NCBI GenBank assembly: GCA_903813345.2
Contig: CAIIXF020000013.1
Location: 364,508-428,507, forward strand
Direction of reading: 5' to 3'
From: Owenia fusiformis
Lineage: Eukaryota; Annelida; Polychaeta; Sabellida; Oweniidae
Length of the DNA stretch: 64,000 bases
Every line of letters starts with the position of its first letter. Within the stretch, counting starts at the first letter, position 1. The translations under genes were made by a program, and so were the position numbers. The notes under the pieces are model-generated. The model worked only from the letters and a program-made list of their open reading frames with translations. It ran no database searches and had not been told where the DNA came from. Positions 19,772-29,935 of this stretch are shown one piece after another.

Positions 19772-21228
19772 ATCCCATCAAACGAAGTTCGGAGGGATAT
19801 AGGGAACGCCTCCGTCCGTCCGTCTGTCCGTCCATCCGTCCGTCCGTACGTATGTCTGTCCGTCCAGTTTTCTCCAAAACCGTTACAGATATCACCTTCA
19901 AATTTTCAGGGATAACTTATGAGTGCATAAAGATGTGGATGAAAAAAGATTAACTCGATACCTACCTCCTGTCGGCCATTTTGAAGTCAAATGCTAAAAT
20001 CCTTGTCTGCAAACTTTAAGAAAAACGGCTTCACAGTTGCTTTTAAAACTTTAACATCTTGTTCAGCTCACTTCATTCTAGATCTGATTAGGTTTTGGAC
20101 CTGTTAGCTCAGTCATGTCAGCCATTTTGAATGTTTTAAGAAAAGTTAGCGCCCGATAATACTTTGTATCATATTGAATGGTGTTTTTCAGTTTTCATAC
20201 TTAAACTATTTAGTAGCTTTATAAATAATTTCAGCTGTACTTTGTTGTAAAAGCCTATTTTATTGTTAACAGTAGTTATATGTGATAGTTTTGTAAAACG
20301 AAATCAGCAAAAATTCATAATCACTTTTTTATTGTCGGCCATTTTGGATTTTTCCGTCCTAAAATCTTGTCTGTAAAGAAATGCTGTAAAGCATTTCCAG
20401 GTGAACCGTTTGGTAGATCAATTTGAAATTTTCAGGGATGATTCTTAGTATGAAAATCTAGATCTGATCAGTTTTTGGCATTCTGGATAAATGTCGAGGA
20501 AGCCATTTTGGATTTTCCGTCTTAAAATCTTTCCCGTAAAGACTTGTCTACATGTTTCTAGGTGAACCGTTTGGTTGATCAATTTCAAATTTTCAAGGAT
20601 GATTTTTAGTATGAAAATCTAGTTTTGATTAGTTTTTTGGCATTCTGGGTAAATGTCAAGGCAGCCATTTTGGATTTTCTGTCCTAAAATCTTATCTGTA
20701 AAGTCTTGTCTACGCATTTCCAGGTGAACTGTTTGGTAGATCAATTTCAAATTTTCAGAGATGATTCTTAGTATGAAAAGCTAGATCTCCTTAGTTTTTT
20801 GGCATTCTGGATAAATGTAAAGGCAGCCATTTTGGATTTTCCGTCTTAAAATCTTGCCCGTAAAGTCTTGTCTACGCGTTTTCAGGTGAACCGTTTGGTG
20901 GATCAATTTCAAATTTTCAGGGATGATTCTTAGTATGAAAATCTAGATCACATTAGTTTTTTGGCATTCTGGATAAATGTCAAGGCAGCCATTTTGGATT
21001 TTCTGTCCTCAAATCTTGTCTGTTAAGTCTTGTTTACATGTTTTCTGGTTAACTGTGTGACGGATCAATTTCAAATTTTCAGGGGTGGTTCTTCGTATGA
21101 AAATCTAGAACTGACTAATTCTTTGGCATTCTGGGTAAATTTTAAGGTGGCCATTTTGGATTTTCCGTCCTCAAATTGTGTCGGTAAAGTCTTGTCTACT
21201 CATTTTTAGGATAACCATTTGATGGGAT
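19772..21228. mobile_element. Element A: inverted ends enclosing TCCG microsatellite and long tandem repeats
   Basis: An 11-bp perfect inverted repeat, atcccatcaaa (19772) and tttgatgggat (21218-21228), bounds the unit. After the left end comes a conserved head (acgaagttcggaggg, atatagggaac), a (TCCG)n run at about 19809-19865, and then five or six units of roughly 150-180 bp. Each unit carries gccattttggat, a gaaccgtttgg-like word and a ttcaaattttcaggg-like word. There is no coding capacity. Homology between the two RECK arms stops just to its right, near 21270, so its insertion or a linked rearrangement marks that break. Confidence 0.75.
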
Positions 21229-21516
21229 CACCAATAGGTGGGGACATTTTGTACACATTTGTGTTCTTGTAGTTCATTGCAACCCGACAAACCTATTCTA
21301 CAACAATTTCTAATGTTGTACCCATTAGAATATGATGAAGAATCTAGAAATATGTCATACACAGATATATTTGTACTATCTTGTGTACTATATGTGTACT
21401 CATACTTGTATAAAGGGAAATAAATAAAAAACAACAAGAAATGTCTCTTTTCAATAGACTTTCTGCCTGTGTTGGAGATGATACTCATTGAATATAACAA
21501 ATATTTATGATTTCAG

Positions 21517-21656
21517 ATCTGACTGTATCTCTATACTAAGTGAGTGTGTAGACTGGAGTAAGCTTTCACCTGACAAATCTGCTGAGGAGCTCTGTGCTAC
21601 ATTATCACCTGAAATAGATGACAATAAACCATGTACATCACTTTCTCAATATATAG
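21517..21656 (+). CDS. RECK: RECK + copy exon 1 of 9 (cysteine-rich)
   Basis: 140 bp. It begins after gatttcag and ends before gtatgt, entering with two carried bases and leaving one. The translation includes SDCISILSECVDW and ends SLSQYIG. Its last 15-20 bases and the donor are repeated downstream (21640-22150). Confidence 0.85.
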
Positions 21657-22150
21657 GTATGTGTACAAGAAAGTTACTTCAAGTTTTGAATTTACCTCAT
21701 TTCAGTAATTTTGATTAGAACTAAGACATGAGAATTACACATACATTGCTGTCTGGGCACATGACTTTCTCAATATATAGGTGTGTGTACAAGAAAGTTA
21801 CTTCATTTTTCCAAGTTTTGAATTTACCTCATTTCAATAATTTTGATTAGAACTAATAGATGAGAGTTACACTTAAAATTGCTGTCTGAGCACATGACTT
21901 TCTCAATATATAGGGGTGTGTACAAGAAATATACTTCATTTTTTCCAAGTTTTGAATTTACCTCATTTCAGTAATTTTGATTAGAACTAAGACATGAGAA
22001 TTACACATACATTGCTGTCTGGGCACATGACTTTCTCAATATATAGGTGTGTGTACAAGAAAGTTACTTCATTTTTTCCAAGTTTTGAATTTACCTCATT
22101 TCAATAATTTTGATAAGAACTAAGAGATGAGAGTTACACTTATATTGCTG
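21640..22150 (+). repeat. Tandem copies of a RECK splice-donor segment
   Basis: The word tttctcaatatatagg(t), which is the exon end plus donor, occurs at 21642 (the real one), 21766, 21899 and 22032. Spacings are 124-133 bp, with the following intron sequence copied too. Copies 2-4 have gtgtgt after the junction in place of gtatgt. The same array exists in the - copy (about 61600-62110), so it predates the split of the two arms. Confidence 0.9.
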
Positions 22151-22409
22151 TTGAGCACATGACTCATTCATAGTCATACCACCTTTTAGTTATCATGTCA
22201 TTATTACAGTTTCAAGCCAGGAATAGGATTACCATATTGCTTATTTTCAAAACTTTGAATAATTCTGTTTTGCCTGCATGCAAAGTATGACATTATAAAT
22301 CTAGCCAATATGATATACCTTAGTTTATTTGTTTTGGTTCACCTTAAGGGTTTGGGTTATTGGAGAAGAACTACTTTTTTTGTTATTGCAATGTGTTCTT
22401 CTATTGCAG
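22151..22409 (+). other. RECK intron, unremarkable
   Basis: Ordinary intron sequence ending in a good acceptor, ttctattgcag, at 22399-22409. Matched by 61342-61600 on the other arm. Confidence 0.6.
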
Positions 22410-22550
22410 TGCCTAGTCCTCATAGAGCTCACCATAGAGAGGTAACCAACCAATGTTCTCCAAACCCATGCAACAACAGTCATGTTTGTGTAGTTAATAG
22501 CCACAAGTACAAGCACCCAGAAAATTGCAAACCTTACCTCTGTAAACAAG
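22410..22550 (+). CDS. RECK: RECK + copy exon 2 of 9
   Basis: 141 bp, donor gtaggt intact at 22551. It encodes CSPNPCNNSHVCVVN and ends YLCKQ, the RECK segment before the GC(K/R)LGEAS-type module. In the - copy the last bases and the donor are deleted. Confidence 0.9.
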
Positions 22551-22893
22551 GTAGGTACATCTCATTGATTATACATATTTGATCCCTGAAAGAAATTAGT
22601 TTGAGAGGGTTTGGTATATTGAAAACTGACTTGGATGATCATGAATTGTAGCCTTTGTTTTTGTATGATTTTACTCAGGAAGCAAGTTCTAATTCTGAAA
22701 TGCTAAATTTTATGAACTAGCCACAAAACAGTTTGGCTTCTTTGGATAGTCAACATGGCCATAACAAATTTGTCCGTCTGCTTGATGACATATTGTTATA
22801 GCAACTGCATTCAACATCAACATCTGTAACAATTGTTACACTTTTCTGTGGTCAGCATTTTTATTCACATGTTACACATTTATTACCTTTCAG

Positions 22894-23082
22894 GTTGCCA
22901 AGTGGGAGAGGTATCCATGTTTACAGTTCCTGTGGGCTCCTATGTGCGTGTACCTGCCAGTAATAGCCATGCCAACTGTCATAAAGTGTGTCGCTGTGGC
23001 CATAGGAAGGGGCTAGAGCACTGCAGATCCATGAAGTGCACCAAACATGACAACTGTATTGTAGGTGCAGGACACATACATG
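22894..23082 (+). CDS. RECK: RECK + copy exon 3 of 9
   Basis: 189 bp, phase 1 in and out. It encodes GCQVGEVSMFTVP, then CHKVCRCGHRKGLEHC and CIVGAG. The cysteine spacing matches the RECK module that precedes the first Kazal domain. Confidence 0.92.
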
Positions 23083-23326
23083 GTACAAACACTGGCATTA
23101 TAGGAAATATCCCCCTTTTTTCTCCCTGTCTTATTGTACACGTTTCCCTTTGGTTTGCTATTAGCAAATGAATTGTAATTGAATCTTTCAAGGAAAATCT
23201 AGATTTTTAACCAAATATTTTCTAAATAATTTTCTCAAAAGCAGTTATTAATACAGTTATTGCAGTATTAATAAAAGAGCAGCTCCAGTATTTTTTTGGG
23301 ACATATTGTATGTTGTGTTATATTTC

Positions 23327-23382
23327 AGATCATGGCAATAAGTTCTAATACAGAGTGTATCATATCTAATGCTATATTCCAG
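23327..23382 (+). repeat. Duplicated decoy splice acceptor before RECK exon 4
   Basis: A 54-bp tandem duplication. tatttcag|atcatggcaataagttc at 23321-23345 precedes the real tattccag|atcacggcagtaagttc at 23375-23399. Using the first site would reach a TAA after six codons, so only the second keeps the frame. The duplication is also present in the - copy. Confidence 0.8.
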
Positions 23383-23496
23383 ATCACGGCAGTAAGTTCC
23401 ATACAGGGTGTAACAGATGTGTGTGTCAGGCTGGGGAGGTGATCTGTAGCAAGAGAGAGTGTTCACCTGTGCACTCATCTAATGATGGACTCTCAG
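23383..23496 (+). CDS. RECK: RECK + copy exon 4 of 9
   Basis: 114 bp, phase 1 in and out. It encodes FHTGCNRCVCQAGEVICSKR and then ECSPVHSS, a VWC-like cysteine module that sits directly before the first Kazal domain in RECK. Confidence 0.9.
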
Positions 23497-23733
23497 GTAC
23501 TACCCCATATAATCAACATGTGTTTTCATGATATTACTTGCCTATAGCCATTTCATAGTACTTGTTAATGGAAAATTTTAGTGTAGTGACAGATATGTTA
23601 ATATACTTTGGAAAATTAAAACACCCACTCATGCATTTCCATTACACTGGAACCTCTTAAGCTTTGAAAACTAAAAAACTTCAAACTAAACCAATCGTGA
23701 TAAAATAAACATCTCAATCTTTACACATTGTAG

Positions 23734-23964
23734 GCTTACCCTGTAATTGTCCAGCTATTTATGACCCAGTGTGTGGAGCTAATAGACGTACCTATCCCAG
23801 TGAATGTATGGCACGTTGCTCCGGTAACATAGACTTTCTACGTGGTGCTTGTAAGGACTATGATCCCTGTCAGTGGGAGCCATGTGGGCAGAGCTACAAG
23901 TGCCTGGAGAGGCGGAGAGTTTGTCTGAGTACTGACTCTAAGGTCTGCAAACAGTATGAGTGTG
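23734..23964 (+). CDS. RECK: RECK + copy exon 5 of 9 (Kazal 1)
   Basis: 231 bp. It starts LPCNCPAIYDPVCGANRRTY and continues with CMARCSG, DPCQWEPCG and VCKQYEC. The Kazal pattern VCG-x4-TYPSEC is intact, except that the usual Gly of NGRTY is Arg (the - copy keeps Gly). Confidence 0.93.
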
Positions 23965-24273
23965 GTAAGTGCACATATGTAGTGATGAATCCTGTATGGA
24001 TAGATACCCCTTATATAGGCAAAAACAAATATGTTCTTTACAATTTGATAGCTCCTATATGGAGATAAATTTTATATCCATACAAGGATGACATCTTTTG
24101 TGCCTTTCTATACTACTATAAAAATGGCAATAGAGAATAGTTCTCACAGGATCCTAATTTATTAGCAGACAAGTTAGTTAGATTTACACAGCATTGTCCA
24201 ATACCATCTTCTGAAAACATTAACACTTTTTAAACACCCAATTTCTCATGGTATTGTTTCTGTTATGTTTCAG

Positions 24274-24401
24274 TGTCCTTGTCCCTAGTGTGTAACAGAC
24301 ACCACCATGACCCTGTATGCAGTGTAGGAAGGATAGAGTTCAACAACTTATGTCAGCTTTGGGCTTCGGGGAAAGACTTTGCCCACAGAGGGCACTGTAA
24401 G
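24274..24401 (+). CDS. RECK: RECK + copy exon 6 of 9 (Kazal 2, atypical)
   Basis: 128 bp, leaving phase 0. It encodes LVCNRHHHDPVCSVGRIEFN, then NLC and HRGHC, the degenerate middle Kazal module of RECK. Confidence 0.92.
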
Positions 24402-24553
24402 GTATGGGACACATCTATCAACATCAATGACCTCAGATCCACTGCATTGAAGAAATCAGAAAACATAAGATATTTAATTATTTGATATTTCAATGTATAT
24501 TGTTGCTTCATTAAAAGCAATGGAATGATGTTAAGCTTTTTCTTTTACTTTAG

Positions 24554-24785
24554 GATACATGTAACATGGTTGGGGAAGTATGTGGTCATGATGGGGTCAC
24601 CTACCCTAATGAATGCTTTGCTTGGGGCCAGAAAGTGGCAGTTGACTATGAGGGACAATGTAAGGCTGTGGGTACAATAGCCCTAGATGGTGGAGACACC
24701 TATTGTGAGGGCATAGACTGCCCTGTGCTGCCAGTGGAACACTGTGTAGCTATTACACCACCAGGGGCATGCTGTCCTATTTGTG
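24554..24785 (+). CDS. RECK: RECK + copy exon 7 of 9 (Kazal 3 and PPGACCPIC)
   Basis: 232 bp. It encodes VCGHDGVTYPNECFAWGQ, VAVDYEGQC and, near the end, ITPPGACCPIC. This is the most conserved exon read here and is fully open in this copy. Confidence 0.94.
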
Positions 24786-25047
24786 GTATGTATTAGTTAT
24801 GTTACATCTGGCAATAGATATCACATATTTACATTCGGATCACTTTTTTTTTAACAAATCCATGCAGCTTTTTATTTTAGATGCAACTCCATGCATGTAT
24901 GCACTCTATGCATTTAGTCATATTTGAAGTTGAAGACTAAATGGTAGTTGGTATCTGTATAAGATCTGTATAATATATAATCTAGAACTGGAGACCTATA
25001 TGCATAATGTTCTTACACTGAGAAAATAATCTTATATTGTATTTCAG

Positions 25048-25256
25048 CAAGTGAAATCCGTCTTCTGTACAGTAAGACGCAATCAGATCTTGCCTCTCAT
25101 GCTGCTTAAGTTGGACCAATCACAGTGCAGAATGTAATGGAGGCACTGTCGCAGCTGATCTCCACCAAGGAATGTGAGGTGTTTGGCTACCTCAGTGTGG
25201 AGACTGATATTGTAGTGCTCATCATGCCTATCACTCTCAAGCCTACCAGACTTCAG
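25048..25256 (+). CDS. RECK: RECK + copy exon 8 of 9, contains TAA
   Basis: 209 bp, phase 1 in and 0 out. The frame reads LASHAA, TAA (25107-25109), VGPITVQNVMEALSQL, then ECEVFGYLSVETDIVVLIMP. Sequence on both sides of the stop matches RECK, so the stop is a substitution, not a wrong exon border. Confidence 0.92.
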
Positions 25257-25300
25257 GTACTGTCTTAATGTGTTAACTGCTACTATTTAGATGTTTTATT

Positions 25301-26513
25301 ATCCCATCGAACGAAGTTCGGAGGGATATAGGGAACGCCTCCGTCCGTCCTTCCGTCCGTCCGTCCGTACGTCTGTATGTCCGTCCGTCCGTCCGGGCAA
25401 TAACTCAAATACCGTTGGCCCGATTTTATTCATATTTTCTACACATATACCCTATGGGAATAGAAGTTCTGCTTGAAAGTCGATTTTCAAAATGGCCGCT
25501 CATTTAAAAATGGCGGCCATTTTAGTGCCGATTTTACAGTAATTTAGGTGCAATATGTAAAACTGTACTAGCAATATGTTTTAAATGTAAAAAAAATTAT
25601 ATAGGACATTAATAAAGCTAGAAATGTAGATATTAAAAAAGCACATGGCAGCCATCTTGAAAAATGGCGGCCTTTACTCCTTATTTTACGATTTTTGCTG
25701 TAACTCGGAAAGTAGTGGAGCGATTTTGTTCATATTTGGTATGTGAATACTATAAGCATGGCACACTGTCTAATGAAACTTTTGGTAGAAGGCGGCCATT
25801 TTGAAAAATGGCGGACATTTTGAAAAATGGCCGCCATTTTAACTTATTTTACTATAACTCTAAAAGTAGTGGAGCGATTTTGTTCATATTTGGTATGTGA
25901 ATACGTATAAGCATGGCACACTGTCTAATGACACTTTTGGTAGAAGGCGGTCATTTTTCAAAATGGCCGCCATTTTAACGTATTTTACTATGACTCGAAA
26001 AGTAGTGGAGCGATTTTGTTCATATTCGGTATGTGAATACTGTAAGCATGGCACACTGTCTAATGACACTTTTGGTAGAAGGCGGCCATTCTGAAAAATG
26101 GCGTACATTTTGAAAAATGGCTGCCATTTTAACTTATTTTACTATAACTCGAAAAGTAGTGGAGCGATTTTGTTCATATTTGGTATGTGAATATGTATAA
26201 GCATGGCACACTGTCTAATGATACTTTTGGTAGAAGGCGTTTTAATATATTTTACTTTAACTCGAAAAGTAGTGGAGCGATTTTGTTCATATTTGGTATG
26301 TGAATACTATAAGCATGGCACACTGTCTAATGAAACTTTTGGTAGAAGGCGGCCATTTTTCACAATGGCCACCATTTTAACGTATTTTACTATAACTCGA
26401 AAAGTAGTAGAGCGATTTTGTTCATATTTGGTATGTGAATATTATAAGCATGGCACACTGTCTAATGACACTTTTGGTAGAAGGTGCCCGTTTTGAAAAA
26501 TGTTCGATGGGAT
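25301..26513. mobile_element. Element B: TIR element in the last RECK intron of the + copy
   Basis: The perfect 12-bp inverted repeat atcccatcgaac / gttcgatgggat marks 25301-25312 and 26502-26513. The head (acgaagttcggagggat) and (TCCG)n run match element A. The interior holds about six units of 100-145 bp with aaaatggcggcc, aaaagtagtggagcg and catggcacactgtc. The other arm has the empty site gatgttttattgaaatatag (reverse of 56170-56190). The inserted DNA therefore runs from about 25299 to 26549 and extends some 36 bp past the right inverted repeat. Confidence 0.85.
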
Positions 26514-27103
26514 TCGCTACGCTTTGGCGTTGCCGTTGCCGTTGTTCTGGTTGAAATATAGACAGCTGTAGACAGCCAATGAGCTGATGGAGCTCTCCAA
26601 TTAATTCTCTCCCCTTTCAGTGAACCAAAGAACTGAAGACTGAAGAAGTGTTTGTCAAACTTTATTGTGGGCAGAAATCGTTTCAAACAAAACTGACATG
26701 ATTCTCTCTGGAAATTCTTATTTAATTGGTTTTATGGCTTTTAAATAGATGAGCTAAGTCACCCCGGAATAGCCTGACAACTATATTGTAGCGATTCAGG
26801 ACCCAATTTGATCGAAAATGGCATTCATATTATACATTATCACAAGAGCTTAATGCATGCACAGAATTAGCGACGATTAAATCCCATGAAATGAGGACCA
26901 AGTGATTAAACAGTTGAAGCGACAGTTATGTCCACCATGTGACAACCTTATCTGACTTACTGTAGTCAGGCTATTCCGGTGTGTAAGTACTATGTTACCA
27001 TTCTTTATGGTTACCCTGTTTATTGAATATCCCAGCATATTTAGGCTTGTCTTTATAAAGAAATTTTACATTGTTTGATTTATGGGCCCCATTTATGTTA
27101 CAG

Positions 27104-27328
27104 ATCGAGGCATGCAATATAGAAGCTGAGAGGATAGTTTCATTAATAGAATCTAGAAGTCCGACCATACTATCCTATATGCCACTATCTTCTCTGATGA
27201 CGGCTACCCTACGTAACCCTGTTGTCCACCCCCTCAGCAGTGGGGCCATCTATTATTACCCCTCAGTACTACTATGGACAAGTATTATGTTATTTATATT
27301 AGAGATCAAGTCAAGGACATTTAGGTGA
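27104..27328 (+). CDS. RECK: RECK + copy exon 9 of 9, C terminus
   Basis: 225 bp from the acceptor gttacag to TGA at 27326-27328. It encodes IEACNIEAERIVSLIESRSP, then LSYMPLSSLM, and a hydrophobic tail (YYPSVLLWTSIMLFIL) ending in a short basic stretch. A hydrophobic C terminus fits the GPI-anchor signal of RECK. Confidence 0.93.
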   Translation: MEACNIEAERIVSLIESRSPTILSYMPLSSLMTATLRNPVVHPLSSGAIYYYPSVLLWTSIMLFILEIKSRTFR

Positions 27329-28235
27329 TAGTCACCTTGGTGATACATATACTATACTTGTAAACAGATATCAGTCATATCAGTTGTGCTCACATTTAAC
27401 ATGAGAAAGTGACCTGCATGGTCATTAGCTGCGCACAATGTCTGATATTTGGATTTAATGATCAAACTTGCAGTCCAGCCAGTAATCAATTGGCCCTAGC
27501 AGCTGTGGAAAAGGACCCAATTATAGCATTTATTACCCCATCGCCAAACCCTCAATCTGCCAATCAAAACATTTATAACATGTTATCAAACATTTTGAAA
27601 ATATGTTAAGTATATGCTTGAGATGACTTATGGGGTCATAATTCAAATATTCAAAATGTATATAAATTGCATCAAGTTTTAATGTCAATAAGAGTCCAAT
27701 ATTAAGAACCTCATGTTAAAACTTGCCTGAAATGAGAATGTATATGAGCAGTATTGTAGTTGAGAGAGCTTTGTGTACATATAAGCCTACCATCAATAAT
27801 GTTGTAGAGACAGATCATAGATACAGTTTTAGATTTTGAAATATGTACAGAAATGTATGTTACTTGTATTGAAGCTGCTGTTAACAGCTGATTGTCATAC
27901 AGCTACGTGTATTTAAAACAGCTGTGTTCTACAAACGAATCATAAAATGTGAAATGATATTTAAGAACAGGTTGATGAATAGCTGACAAAGTTCATTTAA
28001 TATATTCACTCATATCAATCATACCTCAAATATTGATATTTTTAAAGTTATCAAATTTGAATAATTCAAATTTCTGTGTTTCTGTGTTTTCATTAACTTC
28101 ATTAACTACTTGTACAATATAATATTATGTGAGACAGAAAACAACACATAACTGCTGTATAGATAATCATGCATGATGTGCATTCAATATTTTATTTATA
28201 TCTATTAATCATTTAATTATGTACACTCATTTACT
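27329..28235 (+). other. 3' flank or 3' UTR of RECK
   Basis: Shared with the - arm (about 54360-55394), with few differences. It contains a 66-codon open frame (27409-27609) whose counterpart at 55114-55314 is nearly identical. No motif supports coding, and the similarity is expected from the duplication. Confidence 0.6.
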
Positions 28236-28709
28236 TTCGATAATCATAATTGGTGTGCTTTCATCAGAATTAATCATGTTTGGTATGCTGTCATCGCAAA
28301 CAATCATAATTGGCTCACTTCCTTACAAATAATAATGATTGGCATGACTTCATTACAAATAATCATGATTTGTGTGACTTCATTGCAGATAATCGTGATC
28401 TGTGTGACTTCATTGCAAATAATCATAATTTGTGTGACTTCATTGCAAATGATCATGATTAGTGTGACTTCATTGCAAAAGATGATGATTTGTGTTACTT
28501 CATTGCAAATAAGCATTGTGTGACTTCATTACAGAAAATCATGATGGGTGTTGCTTTATTATGAATGATCATGATAAGTGTGACTTCATGACAAAAGATA
28601 ATGATTTGTGTGACAAACAATTACAAATAATCATGATTGGTGTGCTTTCATCATATGCATATCCTATGTGCTCTCATCATGTCAGTTATTAAGCATTCAT
28701 TTTAGTTTG
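27484..28709 (+). repeat. 1,226-bp tandem duplication, unit 1
   Basis: aatcaattggccctagcagc at 27484 recurs at 28710, and matching words stay 1,226 bp apart to the end. The unit covers part of the RECK 3' flank and a 30-bp minisatellite. The other arm has a single copy, so the duplication is private to this arm. Confidence 0.93.
28240..28640 (+). repeat. 30-bp minisatellite, copy 1
   Basis: About 10-12 imperfect units of 30 bp of the type ataatcatgatttgtgtgac plus ttcattgcaa. The units abut with no unique spacers. Open frames on both strands arise only because 30 is divisible by three. Confidence 0.92.
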
Positions 28710-29935
28710 AATCAATTGGCCCTAGCAGCTGTGGAAAAGGACCCAATTATAGCATTTATTACCCCATCGCCAAACCCTCAATCTGCCAATCAAAACATTT
28801 ATAACATGTTATCAAACATTTTGAAAATATGTTAAGTATATGCTTGAGATGACTTATGGGGTCATAATTCAAATATTCAAAATGTATATAAATTGCATCA
28901 AGTTTTAATGTCAATAAGAGTCCAATATTAAGAACCTCATGTTAAAACTTGCCTGAAATGAGAATGTATATGAGCAGTATTGTAGTTGAGAGAGCTTTGT
29001 GTACATATAAGCCTACCATCAATAATGTTGTAGAGACAGATCATAGATACAGTTTTAGATTTTGAAATATGTACAGAAATGTATGTTACTTGTATTGAAG
29101 CTGCTGTTAACAGCTGATTGTCATACAGCTACGTGTATTTAAAACAGCTGTGTTCTACAAACGAATCATAAAATGTGAAATGATATTTAAGAACAGGTTG
29201 ATGAATAGCTGACAAAGTTCATTTAATATATTCACTCATATCAATCATACCTCAAATATTGATATTTTTAAAGTTATCAAATTTGAATAATTCAAATTTC
29301 TGTGTTTCTGTGTTTTCATTAACTTCATTAACTACTTGTACAATATAATATTATGTGAGACAGAAAACAACACATAACTGCTGTATAGATAATCATGCAT
29401 GATGTGCATTCAATATTTTATTTATATCTATTAATCATTTAATTATGTACACTCATTTACTTTCGATAATCATAATTGGTGTGCTTTCATCAGAATTAAT
29501 CATGTTTGGTATGCTGTCATCGCAAACAATCATAATTGGCTCACTTCCTTACAAATAATAATGGTTGGCATGACTTCATTACAAATAATCATGATTTGTG
29601 TGACTTCAATGCAGATAATCGTAATCTGTGTGACTTCATTGCAAATAATCATAATTTGTGTGACTTCATTGCAAATTATCATGATTAGTGTGACTTCATT
29701 GCAAAAGATGATGATTTGTGTTACTTCATTGCAAATAAGCATTGTGTGACTTCATTACAGAAAATCATGGTGGGTGTTGCTTTATTATGAATGATCATGA
29801 TAAGTGTGACTTCATGACAAAAGATAATGATTTGTGTGACAAACAATTACAAATAATCATGATTGGTGTGCTTTCATCATATGCATATCCTATGTGCTCT
29901 CATCATGTCAGTTATTAAGCATTCATTTTATTTTA
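28710..29935 (+). repeat. 1,226-bp tandem duplication, unit 2
   Basis: Second unit, differing from unit 1 at only a few positions (for example cgtgatctg against cgtaatctg near 28390/29620). It contains the second copy of the 30-bp minisatellite at 29466-29866. Its right edge, tttaattgatcttaag, matches the single-copy arrangement of the other arm. Confidence 0.93.

Larger units (their letters stand above)
21517..27328 (+). pseudogene. RECK: RECK 3' half, + copy, with a nonsense codon
   Basis: RECK is a GPI-anchored extracellular protein that inhibits matrix metalloproteinases and takes part in Wnt7/GPR124 signalling in vertebrates. Nine exons with AG/GT borders and matching phases are present: 21517-21656, 22410-22550, 22894-23082, 23383-23496, 23734-23964, 24274-24401, 24554-24785, 25048-25256 and 27104-27328. 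Together they encode a cysteine-rich segment, an EGF/VWC-like region, three Kazal-type modules, a PPGACCPIC motif, the RECK C-terminal domain and a hydrophobic tail suited to GPI attachment. The order and residues match RECK along the whole length. Lesion: TAA at 25107-25109 replaces a lysine codon (AAA in the other copy). The exons upstream of 21517 that exist in the - copy were not found between 1 and 21517. The copy may be a pseudogene or a disrupted allele; a base error at the TAA cannot be excluded. Confidence 0.92.

Noticed and set aside
27409-27609. 66-codon frame conserved in both RECK 3' flanks
   Set aside because: Conservation is explained by the arm duplication; no domain, no distinct codon pattern and no separate promoter were seen.
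28240-29866. 30-bp regular repeats as a possible CRISPR array
   Set aside because: The units abut directly with no unique spacers, the host is eukaryotic and there are no cas genes. It is a minisatellite.
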